Below the pieces are notes generated by a model, which worked only from the letters and a program-made list of their open reading frames with translations, was not told the origin of the DNA and searched no databases. 64,000 nucleotides of DNA. Origin: Parietaria judaica. Taxonomy: Eukaryota; Streptophyta; Magnoliopsida; Rosales; Urticaceae. Below are positions 34,076 to 44,547 of the stretch, piece after piece. The stretch's first letter is position 1. Every line of letters begins with the position of its first letter. The stretch covers positions 25,205,746-25,269,745 of the forward strand of contig OX940872.1 in assembly GCA_954871525.1 (NCBI GenBank), read 5' to 3'. A program made the position numbers and the translations under genes.

Positions 34076-36556
34076 GGGTTAATTGCGGCAAAAGTACCCA
34101 ACCTTTGGTCAAATTCTCTGCTGTGTATACAACCTCCGTAAATGGCGGCAAAAGTACCCAACCTTAGCATCGGGGAGCTGACCAACGATTTCCATCCAAA
34201 GTCCCTATTCTCCGTTAGCCAGCGCCCACGTGGCCAAAATCCACTAGCTGACAAGGCGCGTACCGACCACGTGTACTGTACACGTCAGAAAAAAAAAACA
34301 CAGAAAATCAAAATTAAAACTTAAAAAAGTGAAAAACTTGAAGAAAAAAAAAACTCAAAATTTTAAAGCCCTGAGCTTCTCGCTCTCTTCTGCATTTTCC
34401 ATCGCACACTTTTTCTTTCTCTCTCTCTTCTTCAAGAATCTTCACCGAAACCCTAACTCAAACCATACGAATGGCTCATCCCGACGATCCCAACCCGAAT
34501 CCAGACGCTGCCGATCCTTGGTGGCGTAACCCAGACGTTGATCCCGCACCCGTATATGGTAAGAAATAATCAAAACCCTCGAGCTCATCTGGTATGGTAA
34601 CACAACCATGAACGTTGTTAACTTTCGGTTGAAAAAAGCTTGCTTTTGGTGACTGCACCATTAAAAACCTTTCCTTTTTTTAAGGATGAGGTTTTCCTGA
34701 AGTTAGGGTTTTTGAAAATTTTCATTTTGTTAGCTTTTATAGAAAAAAATCTGGTTGTTGAGGGCTTTTATGGCTGATCTGTGTTGGTGTGGTAGCTTTT
34801 AATACTCTGCAGAATTTTATGGCTTGCTTTTGTCTTGTTCTGCATTGAGCACTGATAAGAAGTTTCTTTTTGAGTCCACTTGTGCACACGGTCTCATGGT
34901 CCCCCCTCTTGGAAAACATTGGTTATTTTGTCCGTTTGTTGTTTCCTTGTCTGACCAAGACCACTTTTTTGTTTTCCAGAAATTGTTTTTTTATTCACAT
35001 TTGTTAATTGGTTGACTTAGATCTTTAGGGTTTTGCACGTGTGTGTTTGTTCTGTAGGGTGGTGTGTCGTATTTTATTTATCAAATTTGTAATATTCTTT
35101 GGTGTTTGTTGTTTTGCAGATATCAACACAACAGACTTCACACTCAGTCTTCATTATAACGGCGGCTGGACGATCAACGGAGGACATCGAGGTTACGTCG
35201 GCGTTCGTGTCGCTTGTTTTGATTATCTTGATTGGGATTACTTTAGCCGGCTAGACGTCAATCGTTTGGCCAAGGAGGTCGGACAGGAGTGCAACGCCGG
35301 CTACTGGTTCGTCCCCCGTGGTTGCGAGGTGAACGACGGTATGACACTATATTCGGACGAGGATTGCCATAATCTGTTCCGGGATTTGCAAGACCGCCAG
35401 TATAGGGATGCTCATGTGTATGTTGTCCGGGCCATTCTTGCACATCACCCTGATGATATACTGGCGACAAGCCAGACCCTGAACTTAACGATCTTTGACG
35501 GATCTGAAAGTGATCCCGACTTTCTTCCAAGTGAGCATACCGAGGATGAGGTGGACGCTACTCACACGGTCTCCATGATCTCCGTGCCACTCAACGATGA
35601 AGATGTCAACAATGATCCGTATGAGCGCAATTCTCCTATCCACTTACCGTACGCCGATCCGTTTTCTTCATCCAAAGACGAAAGCTGGAATGAGGAGGAT
35701 GAAGATGTTGTTCAAAGACTTCTCGACGAGTATGATGACGATGGATATGCGGTTAATTTAGTGCAGTCCAGTGAAGACGAAGGAGAACATGTGGACATGA
35801 CTGAAGAAGAGTATGCAGCTTTTGAAGAAGAGGTGCAGCCGGTTCCTAATCTGCCTGCAGATTGGTTCAATACCGGAGCGCCGGCGGAGGCTGGATCAGA
35901 TCCGGACGTCTTCATCACCTCTGAGGACGACGCTCACAGTTTCTCCGAGGACTCTGATGGTGATATTATTTTAAGGAGGAGGAACCGCTACTTCTTACCC
36001 GGGACGCCGTAGTCTGAGTTTAAGTTTGTTATCGGGATGGTATTCGCTAATGGTATTCGGGATGGTATTGGCCGAATAGGAAGAAACGACTCCTTCGTGT
36101 TAGAGGATTCGGTGAAGAAGAGGGCCAAAGAAGAGGGTTGAAGAAGAGGAATCCCTAAAGAAGAACCCTAATATTTTTTGTTAAATATCAATGTCGAGAG
36201 TTTTTAAAATGAGATTTTAATGTTTTATTTTTATTAATTGTGTTTTGTTTTATTTATTTTCTTATTCATTTTATTATTTCTTTTGTTTTTTCCTTTACGT
36301 TTTCTTTTCATTTTCTGAGTTTATTTATTTTTTGACGTGTACTGTACACGTGGCAACGACTAGCCTTGTCAGCGAGTGTGAAACGGCCACGTAGGCGATA
36401 TCAAACGGATGGCTAACGGAAGAACAGTGATTTTGGATGGAAATCGTTGGTCAACTCCCTAATGTTAAGGTTGGGTACTTTTGCCGCCATTTACAGAGGT
36501 TGTATACACAACAGAGAATTTGACCAAAAATTAGGTACTTTTACCGCAATTAACCC
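34076..36556 (+). mobile_element. Mutator-like element carrying a PB1-like gene
   Basis: Ends GGGTTAATTGCGGCAAAAG and its inverse are flanked by a perfect 9-bp duplication, TAAATATAA, at 34067-34075 and 36557-36565. The inverted ends run about 220 bp inward on each side, to CACGTGTACTGTACACGT, itself a palindrome. At 2481 bp it is too short for a full MuDR-type transposase. It contains instead one spliced gene (34471-36012). Its end motif is related to the other Mutator-like elements in the window. Confidence 0.9.
34471..36012 (+). CDS. PB1-like/acidic protein encoded inside a Mutator-like element
   Basis: Exons 34471-34558 and 35120-36012 join in phase (G/AT) to give 326 aa. The N-terminus (MAHPDDPNPNPDAADPWWRN) is short and proline-rich. 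Residues about 36-130 (FTLSLHYNGGWTINGGHRGY, VRVACFDYLDWDYFS, WFVPRGCEVNDGMTLYSDED) match the PB1-like domain found at the N-terminus of plant MuDR-type transposases. The rest is strongly acidic (SSKDESWNEEDEDVV, MTEEEYAAFEEEVQ, SEDSDGD) and ends with a basic RRRNRYFLPGTP. No MULE catalytic domain or SWIM zinc finger follows. The intron begins GTAAG and ends TTTTGCAG. No stop or frameshift is visible, so it may be expressed. Role unknown: a separate element protein or the leftover front of a transposase. Confidence 0.7.
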
Positions 36557-36565
36557 TAAATATAA

Positions 36566-36910
36566 TGCATGTATTTAATTTACTAGTAGCTAAATGCAAA
36601 TATTATATATATATATAATATTTCTTTATGTTATATATATGTACGTCCCGAATCCTATTTTGGATCATTTACTACTAATTAAGAATCGAATACCCCATTT
36701 TCACTCTTTTTTTGGGACCAAACTTTTTATAATCGACGTTAATAATTTTCATTTATTCATGTACAGAAATTAATTACTAAAATGTTAACTTAATAGTGGA
36801 ATAAAATTAAATAAATAGGTAATTGAGTTCGTATTGGACTTCAATTCTCCAAACGCTTATCGAATAAAAGAATTCAATGTTATCTTATTGGACACGAATA
36901 GACTCAAATC
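36566..36910. other. AT-rich spacer
   Basis: Short AT-rich region between the Mutator-like element and the 3' end of THIM. A TA run lies at 36602-36618. Nothing else was recognised. Confidence 0.5.
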
Positions 36911-38619
36911 TCATTCACAAAAGTCCATGATCTTCACGAGCGAAGTGACAGAGGCTTCGTCGAGCCCGTAGAGCGAGTCAATCAAGTGTATCCTCAGCGA
37001 CGCCGGGCCTCGGGCCTCGGCGGCCCCCACCTCGGCCGCGGCTCCAAAAATGGAAAGCGCGGCGGCGGTGGCTTCGAGGGCGTGGGCCTTGTCCACAGCG
37101 ACGAAGGCTGCAATGAGCGCCGTGACAGAGCATCCCGTGGCTGCAATGAGCGCCGTGACAGAGCATCCCGTGACAGAGCGCCGTGCAGCATGGGCACGCC
37201 GTTGTGGGCGCCAACGACTCGTTCGCCGTCTGTGATGATGTCGACCGCCCCCGAGACCGCGACCACGGCCCCAGTTGACTTCGCCAGCGCCTTTGCTGAC
37301 GTCACCGCGTCCGTTGACTCGTGGGAACTGTCCACACCCTTCAAAACAAACAGTCGCTTATAATTAGCTTTGATGTGTTACAATCAAGGTATTAAATTTC
37401 CCGAATATCTATCGGCATGCCCATCGAAAATCTTTTTTCAAAGATATGCGAAACGATATATCCATCAACATACCCATCGATTTACCTATGAGATACCTAT
37501 CGACAAGCGATATATCCGTAAAACGAAAAGTGCGAACCGATATCGGCAAGCGGTATTTAAAACCTTGGTTACAATCATGTATGTTTTGATAGAACCCGTG
37601 TCAAAAATACGAGACAATTGCTTGCGTAAACCGGCAGGAAATTACCAATGTGATGAAATTCCGGAGAAATTATTTCAATTTTGCGGATCATTTCTTCGAG
37701 AACGAGGTCAAAGTTCTAGAATAGTATCTTGAATTATGCGACTAAACAAAACATGCCCGCTCTAATCAGCCACCTAGGCGCGCCCCGCACCTCAGTACAA
37801 GCGCTAAACCCTAACGTTATTGTCTAATTACGCCTATAACCTTAACGGTGAAAACGACCGCGGAGAACAAATAATTATTTGAAGGTATTTATATAAATTT
37901 TACTCTTTTTTTTTCAATTTAATATACATTGATCTCGTTTAGTAATTAATTGAAAAACTATCATTGATTATTGTGTAGACGCAAATTAACATTATTATAT
38001 TTTAGTTATTTTTAGCTTTTAAGGAGTATAATTGTCAAAAATGCACAATAATACAAATTAAGCGGCATAAGTATACAAGATGCAATTGACTAAAAAGCCC
38101 CTGAGCAACTCAAAGCCAAATCCAATAGTCCAATACCTTGGTGGGCCCAACGGAGGCGGCGGCGGCGAGAGCCATGACCTCCGACGCGTTGCCCCGTATG
38201 ACGGCGGGCCCGAGCGCGGCGAGGTCGAGGCACGCGCGGAGGCGGAAGCCCGTGGCCCCGGCGGCGACGGGGTCGAGCACCCACGGCACGCCGGCTTGGT
38301 TGGCGACGGCGGCGGCGAGCTTCATCGCCGGCAGCCAGGCGGCGGAGAGCGTGCCGAGGTTAAGGCAGAGCGCGCGCGCGTTGGGCGTGAAGTCGGGGAT
38401 CTCCTCGACGGAGTGGAGCATCGCCGGCGAGGCTCCGGCGGCTAGGAGCGCGTTGGCCATCAGGTCCATCGACACGAAGTTGGTGATGCACTGTATCAGC
38501 GGCGCCGAGCGGCGGACCTCCGAGAGTAGCGTCCACGCGCGGTGGGCCCACCAAGACTGGGTCGGGTCCGGATTCGGATTCGGGCCTTCGTCGGGTTTAG
38601 GGTCGTCGTGCTGATCCAT
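36911..38619 (-). pseudogene. THIM: hydroxyethylthiazole kinase (THIM), frameshifted at the active-site loop
   Basis: Hydroxyethylthiazole kinase phosphorylates the thiazole moiety in thiamine salvage. Minus-strand exon 1 is 38619-38137 (161 codons: APLIQCITNFVSMDLMANAL, GASPAMLHSVEEIPDFTP, WVLDPVAAGATGFRLRACL, IRGNASEVMALAAAA). Exon 2 is 37338-36911 (GVDSSHESTDAVTSAKAL, GAVVAVSGAVDIITDGERVV). After GVPMLHG the expected I-T-A-T-G-C loop is lost: 8 nt replace the expected 9, and a 33-bp unit encoding TGCSVTALIAA occurs twice (37139-37171 and 37106-37138). The original frame resumes at AVDKAHALEATAAALSIFG and ends at 36911. Exon lengths sum to 911 nt, not divisible by three. As read, the protein leaves frame at its catalytic Cys loop. 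A sequencing or assembly error in the repeat is possible. A hAT MITE sits just inside the intron. Confidence 0.85.
37385..37567. mobile_element. hAT-type MITE with 8-bp target duplication
   Basis: 183 bp with inverted ends CAAGGTATTAAAT and ATTTAAAACCTTG. A perfect 8-bp duplication, GTTACAAT, lies at 37377-37384 and 37568-37575, as expected for hAT transposition. The interior has repeated CGATATATCC/CATCGAC phrases. It lies in the THIM intron, about 45 bp from the exon 2 acceptor. Sister copies are at 53657 and 1768. Confidence 0.9.
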
Positions 38620-39572
38620 GGTTGTGCGGATTTGGGGTTGCGTTCGAAGGGTAATGCCATGGAATGGATATTTAAAGAAAGCCAATCATTGGCTAGCGAG
38701 AAGAATCTAATTATAAGATATTTACGGCATAAGTATTTACAAAATAATATTTTACGATATAATTTTATTATTTGTTTATCACGGACCTAATGTTACTATT
38801 TATGTAATTTTGTTAGTATTAGATTGAATATACATACGACATACATTTATACGGTAATATTGAATACTTAATTATATTGCCTCCTAATACAATAAAAATC
38901 TATAAATTAATATTATTGTGATTAATTTTTTTTATTAAATTATCGAGGTGAAATTTAACCATAATACTTAGAGTATGGAATTTACAAAAATATTATTTTA
39001 TTGAAGTTATTAATTTATCGAGTATTAATTTAAAAAAATTATACTCTATATAATGATATATGAGTGGTTAAATTGTCAATATTCTTTTGATATTTTCTCT
39101 CCTTTTTATATTGTTTTCAATTATATTTAAAGAGCTAGTTTTATTTTATCAATTTGAATATTAACTATGCATATGGTAAACCATTATGTTCTTTTTCATT
39201 TTAAATTTTCACATCTTGATAAAGATTTCTAAACGACTAGTAATAGCTCAAAAGATTCTAAATTTCTTTCATATATTTATTAAAACTTGTGTTTATTTAT
39301 TAGTGTTCTAATATTGTCTTGACATTAGAACACTATCTCGACGATATTTCAGTTAGAAAGATGATCAAACACTTTTTCCGTTGAATATTTTGATATTCAA
39401 TATGATTGAACGGGTTATCAATATTCAATAGTGTGATTATGTGCCTAATATTTCAAACCACTTAATGCATGCAATTTTCAATTGTAATTACTAATATGAT
39501 AAAATTACATATTTCCATCAATTAGCTAGTCTCATTAGCAAATATCCACACACACACATATATATATATATA
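38620..39572. other. THIM upstream spacer, AT-rich
   Basis: Strongly AT-rich and non-coding. It holds the THIM promoter (minus strand). An inverted phrase TAGTGTTCTAATATTGTC/GACATTAGAACACTA at 39301-39333 forms a short hairpin. Confidence 0.5.
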
Positions 39573-39953
39573 TTTGGTGCGTTTGACACATCTTATTTAG
39601 TCATGTTTTTGTTTATATAATAAACTTAACCGCTTTTTAAGTGTTTGGCAAAAATAATTTTTGTAAAAAAAAAAATACAAAATCGATTTTGGATTTTTGT
39701 AGATGAATCGTAAAAGCTAGGATTCGTAGCTTTTGGTTTTTTCTAAAAATAAAAATACGGTTTTAGTCTATTTTAGTCTTTTTAGCCTGAATAAATTTTT
39801 TTTACCGAACGTTAAATCAATTTTTGTTACCAGCAACAACTGTTTTATAATCAATTTACCAAACACCTACCGATTTTTAGCAAAAACAGTTAATTTTTTT
39901 AAACTAAAACTAAAAATAATTTTATAAAAAATAAGCTATGCAAAATGAGCCCA
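39573..39953. mobile_element. MITE-like repeat, copy 2
   Basis: Ends TTGGTGCGTTTGACACATC and, inverted, TTGGGCTCATTTTGCATAGC are related, with AT-type flanking bases (ATATATAT/AATATATA) that could be an 8-bp duplication. The interior shares AAAAGCTAGGATTCGTAGCT and ACTGTTTTATAATCAATTTA with 2160-2500. Probable hAT-type MITE. Confidence 0.55.
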
Positions 39954-40547
39954 ATATATAAACAAACTATCCTCGAACACCGAATTTTACAAGACACAAA
40001 CTTCTTTTTAACTAATAACAAAAACTAAAGGGCGGTCGAAATACTCTTCTTTGAAATATAAACAAACGATAATCATATTCATTTAGTGCTATTATAATTC
40101 TGAATGCAAATGAAATCTTAAGTGCTAATTTATTTCCCTGCTAATTCAAAACCAAATTAGTTAAAATGGTAAAATTGATTTCAGTAATTTGAACTAAACT
40201 AACTACTCGGATAAAAAAAAAAATTGAACCGAAAAGTAGTAAAAAATTTAAACGTCTTAAATTTATCATCGGAAAGACTTCAACTTTCCTCAATCTCTAC
40301 ATGCTTCCGCCCAACCTTACTCTCACGCACATGTCTGTGAGAGATGTGCGTACCGAGGAGAGTTGGCCTTCTATATTAGCGATAATAGGTTTCGATTTTG
40401 CCTTGCGTTGCAACCTACACGTACAATACATCGTAAAAATACCCGCCTTTAACAAGTTCTGAATATTTTGTTAATGCTTATAAAATTGTGAGAATATGTA
40501 TTTCCAACGAGAATCTGTATTGCAAGGGTGTAACACTTATTGATACA

Positions 40548-40866
40548 TATTGAGTCTCACATGGAAAAGACATGGGGACTTAGCAAGGTTTAAAAGATCA
40601 TGGGTTACTCCCCTCATTGCCAATTGATTTTGAGGTGGAACCCCATGATATTTCACATGGTATCAGAGCTCATTAAGCTTAAACGAGCAACGATACAAAA
40701 AAAAAGGATACGGGCCGAGATGAGTGAGCTAAATAGCCACCTTCTCGAGGGGGCGTGTTGAGTCTCATATGAAAAAGATATGGGGAATTAGCAAAGGTTT
40801 AAAAGGTCATGAGTTATTCCCCTCATTGTCAATTAATTTTGAGGTGGAAGCCCATGATACTTCACA
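40548..40866 (+). mobile_element. TRIM retrotransposon (LTR - PBS - PPT - LTR)
   Basis: LTR1 (40548-40657) and LTR2 (40756-40866) are about 110 bp each, running from TRTTGAGTCTCA to TTCACA. LTR1 is followed at once by TGGTATCAGAGC, complementary to initiator-Met tRNA. LTR2 is preceded by the purine tract CTCGAGGGGGCG. ATACA at 40543-40547 and 40867-40871 is the 5-bp target duplication. With only about 100 bp between the LTRs and no ORF, this is a terminal-repeat retrotransposon in miniature. Confidence 0.9.
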
Positions 40867-41170
40867 ATACATAGTTGCATTATGATTCATGAATGAAATC
40901 ATTAACGTTTAAAAACATGTTTGTATTTAACGCATGATAATAATTATGCCACCTTCTTGAGGGGGCGTGTTGAGTCTCATATGAAAAAGACGTGGGGACT
41001 TAACAAGGTTTAAAAAGTCATGAGTTATTTCCCTCATTGCCAATTAATTTTGAGGTCAATTAATTTTGAGGTGGAAATCCATATACTTCACAATACATAG
41101 CTGCATTATGATTCATAAATGAAATCGTTAACGTTTAAAAACATGTTTGTATTTAACACATGATAATAGT
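40728..41170. repeat. tandem duplication that copied a TRIM LTR with its flank
   Basis: A unit of about 220 bp, purine tract plus LTR plus flanking host sequence (CATAGTTGCATTATGATTCA, AACATGTTTGTATTTAAC), is present at 40728-40948 and again at 40949-41170. A third LTR therefore lies at 40968-41092, with a further internal 16-bp repeat of AATTAATTTTGAGGTC. This happened after TRIM insertion. Confidence 0.8.
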
Positions 41171-41870
41171 TATAACTTAGTCAATAAGACTGGTCCTAAT
41201 AGTTAATATAGTAAACGTGCCAGCCAAAGAGACGTCCACGTACGATGCCTCTTTCGAAGAGTTTACTCTTACATGCATACATATGCAATGGTAATAAATA
41301 GTAAAACAAAATCGATACTAAAAGCCTGAAGAATAGTTTTAATTAGCCCTAGTATTAACGTTATATTTATAAAATACCGGCATAAGTATCTTAGATTATT
41401 CAAAATAGGAAAACATATTTGGTTGAAGAGTGAAGACTACATATTTTATTTTCAATATGTTCCGCTTCAAATACTCCGTTACCATAAAGTCCTCGACCTC
41501 GACACGTATAAAAAATTAAGTTTTTTCTCGTCACATAGCATATGCGATCGAAGAAATGCATAAATGCGGTACCAATTTTCTATGACGTGTGATGGATAAA
41601 ATCATCGGCACGTGAATGCGTCATGGCTTACTTATAATATTGGGGGAATTAGGACAAAAACCCAATTATATATAAATAATTTGGATGATACATATTCTAC
41701 ACAATTAAAATTTTGAGAATACATTGTATCTTTTTAAAGTATTTTAGGTACTTTTGCCGCTAATTTCACTTAAGAAAGCCCTATGCTACAAAATCAGAGA
41801 GTTGACTTAAACATGAAGGCATGCAATACTAAATAGTAAAAAGACAAAAATAAAAATAAAAATATTATCA
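41171..41870. other. SPH1 distal upstream region
   Basis: Retains SPH-promoter phrases also seen at SPH2 (AGTCAATAAGACTGGTCC at 41181, GAGAGTTGACTTAAACATG at 41798). A loose Mutator-type end, TTAGGTACTTTTGCCGCTAAT, lies at 41746-41766. No gene was recognised. Confidence 0.5.
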
Positions 41871-41879
41871 TATTAATTA

Positions 41880-42850
41880 GGGTAAACTGCGGCTAATGTA
41901 CCCAATGTTTGATTTTCTGCGGATTATGTACTCAATGTTTATTTTTGGCAGCTAATGTACTCAATGTTTGATCCGTTAGATATTTTTGGGTTTTCCGTCA
42001 GTTGACCGTTAGAGAGTTATATGTACATTTTTCGTATTTTTGACATAACTCACTCATTTTTTGTCCAAATTTTATGCACGACCTATGGTTGGAAAGATAA
42101 GAGATAAATCTACAACTTTAATGTTTTAAGTTTTGTAAAATCAGTTTTAAAAAAATACGAAATTTCAAGTACAACGTAAAACTGGACATTAGTTTAATGC
42201 AAAATATTTGTTTCGAGCAAATTTTAATATACTTAATGACTTTTTATGATGAAACGTAAAAGTAAAAAGTTGTAGATAAATGTTTTATCTTTCCAACGGA
42301 TGTTTATTTATAAATTTCGGATAAAAAACGAGTGAGTTATGCCAAAAATATGAAATATTATTTCACATCACATCTTTTATATTTTTGGCATAACTCACTC
42401 ATTTTTTGTCCAAAATTTATAAATAAAAAACCGTTGGAAAGATAAAAAGTTTATCTACAACTTTTTAGTTTTACGTTTCATCATAAAAAGTCATTAAGTA
42501 TATTAAAATTTGCTCGAAACAAATATTTTGCTTTAAACTAATGTCCAGTTTTACGTTGTACTTGAAATTTCGTATTTTTTTAAAACTGATTTTACAAAAC
42601 TTAAAACATTAAAGTTGTAGATCTATCTCTTATCTTTCCAACCATAGGTCGTGCTTAAAATTTGGACAAAAAATGAGTGAGTTATGTCAAAAATACGAAA
42701 AGTGTACATATAACTCTCTAACGGTCAACTGACGGAAAACCCAAAAATATCTAACGGATCAAACATTGGGTACATTAGCCGCCAAAAATAAACATTGGGT
42801 ATATAATCCGCAGAAAATCAAACATTGGGTACATTAGCCGCAGTTTACCC
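41880..42850. mobile_element. snap-back Mutator-like element inside the SPH1 promoter
   Basis: 971 bp that is almost entirely an inverted repeat. The left arm from GGGTAAACTGCGGCTAATGT is mirrored to TTAGCCGCAGTTTACCC, with the centre near 42365. A perfect 9-bp duplication, TATTAATTA, lies at 41871-41879 and 42851-42859. It has no coding capacity. A second full copy is at 48965-49983 and a half copy at 15050-15490. It lies about 54 bp upstream of the SPH1 TATA box. Confidence 0.95.
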
Positions 42851-42903
42851 TATTAATTATAACCCATAGTCTTAAGTCTTAACGTCTCTTTACAGAAAAA
42901 CAG

Positions 42904-42910
42904 TATAAAT
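42904..42910 (+). promoter_or_regulatory. SPH1 TATA box
   Basis: CAGTATAAATACAACCC lies 72 bp before the ATG. The same TATAAATACA context recurs before SPH2 and SPH3. Confidence 0.8.
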
Positions 42911-42975
42911 ACAACCCTAAAACTCTCAACCAAAATCACAAAAACAAAACACAAACAAATTACTCAAAGTCCATC

Positions 42976-43401
42976 ATGGCTGCTCATCAGACCCGATTTT
43001 CTCTGGCGCTTTCCCTCGCGGTCCTCATCGTGCTCGTCTTGGGCGCGCGGGCGAAGGAGCACCTGGTGCGGCTGAACATCACGAACAGGTTCGACCCTCC
43101 GACCCCGACGGTGACGGTGCACTGCAAGTCAAAGAACGACGACCTCGGGTTCCATGACCTGGTGCCGGGGGGCACGTGGGGGTTCCAGTTCCACCCGAGG
43201 ATAATAACGGGGACGCTATTCTTCTGCCGGTTCATGTGGGCGCAGACGTTCGAGTACTTCGACATCTACGACTACAACCGCGACAAGTGCAATGACTGCT
43301 GCTGGACCATCCGGGCCAAGGGCCCGTGCCTCTGCCCCTGCGGCCAGCCCTGCGAATATGATGCCAAGCAGTGCTGGTTCTGGAACAAGAAGAAAGTATG
43401 A
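42976..43401 (+). CDS. S-protein homologue (SPH1 of this cluster)
   Basis: Plant self-incompatibility protein S1 family (Self-incomp_S1): small secreted proteins. The founding member is the poppy stigma S determinant; most SPHs have no known role. 141 aa, intronless. The signal peptide is about residues 1-26 (SLALSLAVLIVLVLGARA). Family core: VRLNITNRF (also an N-glycosylation site), TVTVHCKSKNDDLGFHDL, GTWGFQFHPRIITGTLFFCR, WAQTFEYFDIYD and CNDCCWTIRAKGPC. The tail CLCPCGQPCEYDAKQCWFW raises cysteines to ten. The coding DNA is GC-rich against AT-rich flanks. It is the most divergent intact member. Its promoter is split by a snap-back transposon. Confidence 0.93.
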   Translation: MAAHQTRFSLALSLAVLIVLVLGARAKEHLVRLNITNRFDPPTPTVTVHCKSKNDDLGFHDLVPGGTWGFQFHPRIITGTLFFCRFMWAQTFEYFDIYDYNRDKCNDCCWTIRAKGPCLCPCGQPCEYDAKQCWFWNKKKV

Positions 43402-44343
43402 GATTTTATTGTATCGATCAATATGGCTTAATATAATGTTACATTATTATGAATAAAAGTTGATTTGTTGGTTTTTATGGCTTTATTAGCTTGATTGATA
43501 TGTTTGCTTTAGTTGGGTTTGGATCGGTTTTTCTTGATTTTTTTAATAAATTGAAGAAAAAAATACAAATTTAAGGGTAAAATATTATTTAAAATAACTG
43601 AAAGAGTAAAGTTTAAACAATTTTTTTTTCTGCGGTTTCCCTTTCTCCTTATAGATACTTCCCGTCTTAAACAGTGACGATTTGATGTTTCAATTCGAGT
43701 AGAAATTTGATTGAAAAATATATGGAATTTATTGAAGATTCTAAATTTCTAAATTTCAATTGTAAATTTAATAATCAACCTTTTTTGTTGATTTAGAATT
43801 CTCTATTCAAAAATTTCAAACAGCACTCTTGTGCATATATATATATATATCAATATATATAACCTTTAAACAAGTTTGTTCAAAACTCATTTACAAAAAC
43901 AAAAACAATCTGATATAAATTTAGAAAAAGTAGCTGCAAAATTAATGAAAATCTCTCATATTATATATTATTATTTAGAGAGTAGAATAAAATAAACAAA
44001 GAAGAGAGATCAGAGAAGTTGTGTGATAATTTTCAGATAGGAGGAGTTGGATAAAGATATTTTGATTAAAAAAAAAAAAGTAAAGATACGTATAGTAATT
44101 TTTTATAATCAATTTATTGCAGTGTTTAAAAAAAATCATATGTAATTTTGGTGCTCCAAAACATTGTAGTTATCTTTAATTAAGATCTATTATCTTTAAT
44201 TATGATCTATTATGCCTACTCGTTAGACATATTTAAGTCTTGTCATATATAGTGTATTATCATGATTTCTAAAAAACTCTAAACGTAGAAACATGCTTGT
44301 TTAAACGTACTCAGTCAAAGACTAGTCTTGGTAATACTAGCTA
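43402..44343. other. spacer SPH1-SPH2
   Basis: AT-rich. It has phrases shared with the 3' flanks of the other SPH genes (GAGTAGAAATTTGATTGAAAA near 43698; GGAGTTGGATAAAGATATTTTGATT near 44044), marking duplicated units. No gene was recognised. Confidence 0.5.
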
Positions 44344-44500
44344 CACGTAGCAGCCTGAGAAAGAGTTGACTCCAACATACATGCATGCATGCATGCATAT
44401 GCTGCTACGCAACGTAGTAAATTACAATAAAACAAAAAACATTAATAAAAGAGATACGAATCGTATTAATTTGCTCTAATTTTAATTAATTATATAAATA
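44344..44500 (+). promoter_or_regulatory. SPH2 promoter: degenerate G-box and TATA
   Basis: CACGTAGCAGCCTGAGAAAG (44344) corresponds to the CACGTGGCAGCCTGAGAA of SPH3 and SPH4 with the G-box core changed. GAGTTGACTCCAACAT follows, then a CATG repeat, then TATATAAATA at 44491-44500, 48 bp before the ATG. Confidence 0.65.
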
Positions 44501-44547
44501 CAACCCTATCATTTCTCAACCAAACCTAACACAAAAGATTAATTATT

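Noticed and set aside
33946..34324. plus-strand ORFs at 33946 and 34142
   Set aside because: They lie across the inverted end of the Mutator-like element and are repetitive.
36986..38614. long plus-strand ORFs opposite THIM
   Set aside because: GC-rich antisense shadows of the THIM exons; the minus strand carries the recognised protein.
40640..40680. independent full-length LTR retrotransposon starting at the TGGTATCAGAGC site
   Set aside because: The second LTR follows after only about 100 bp with no coding region, so a TRIM is sufficient.
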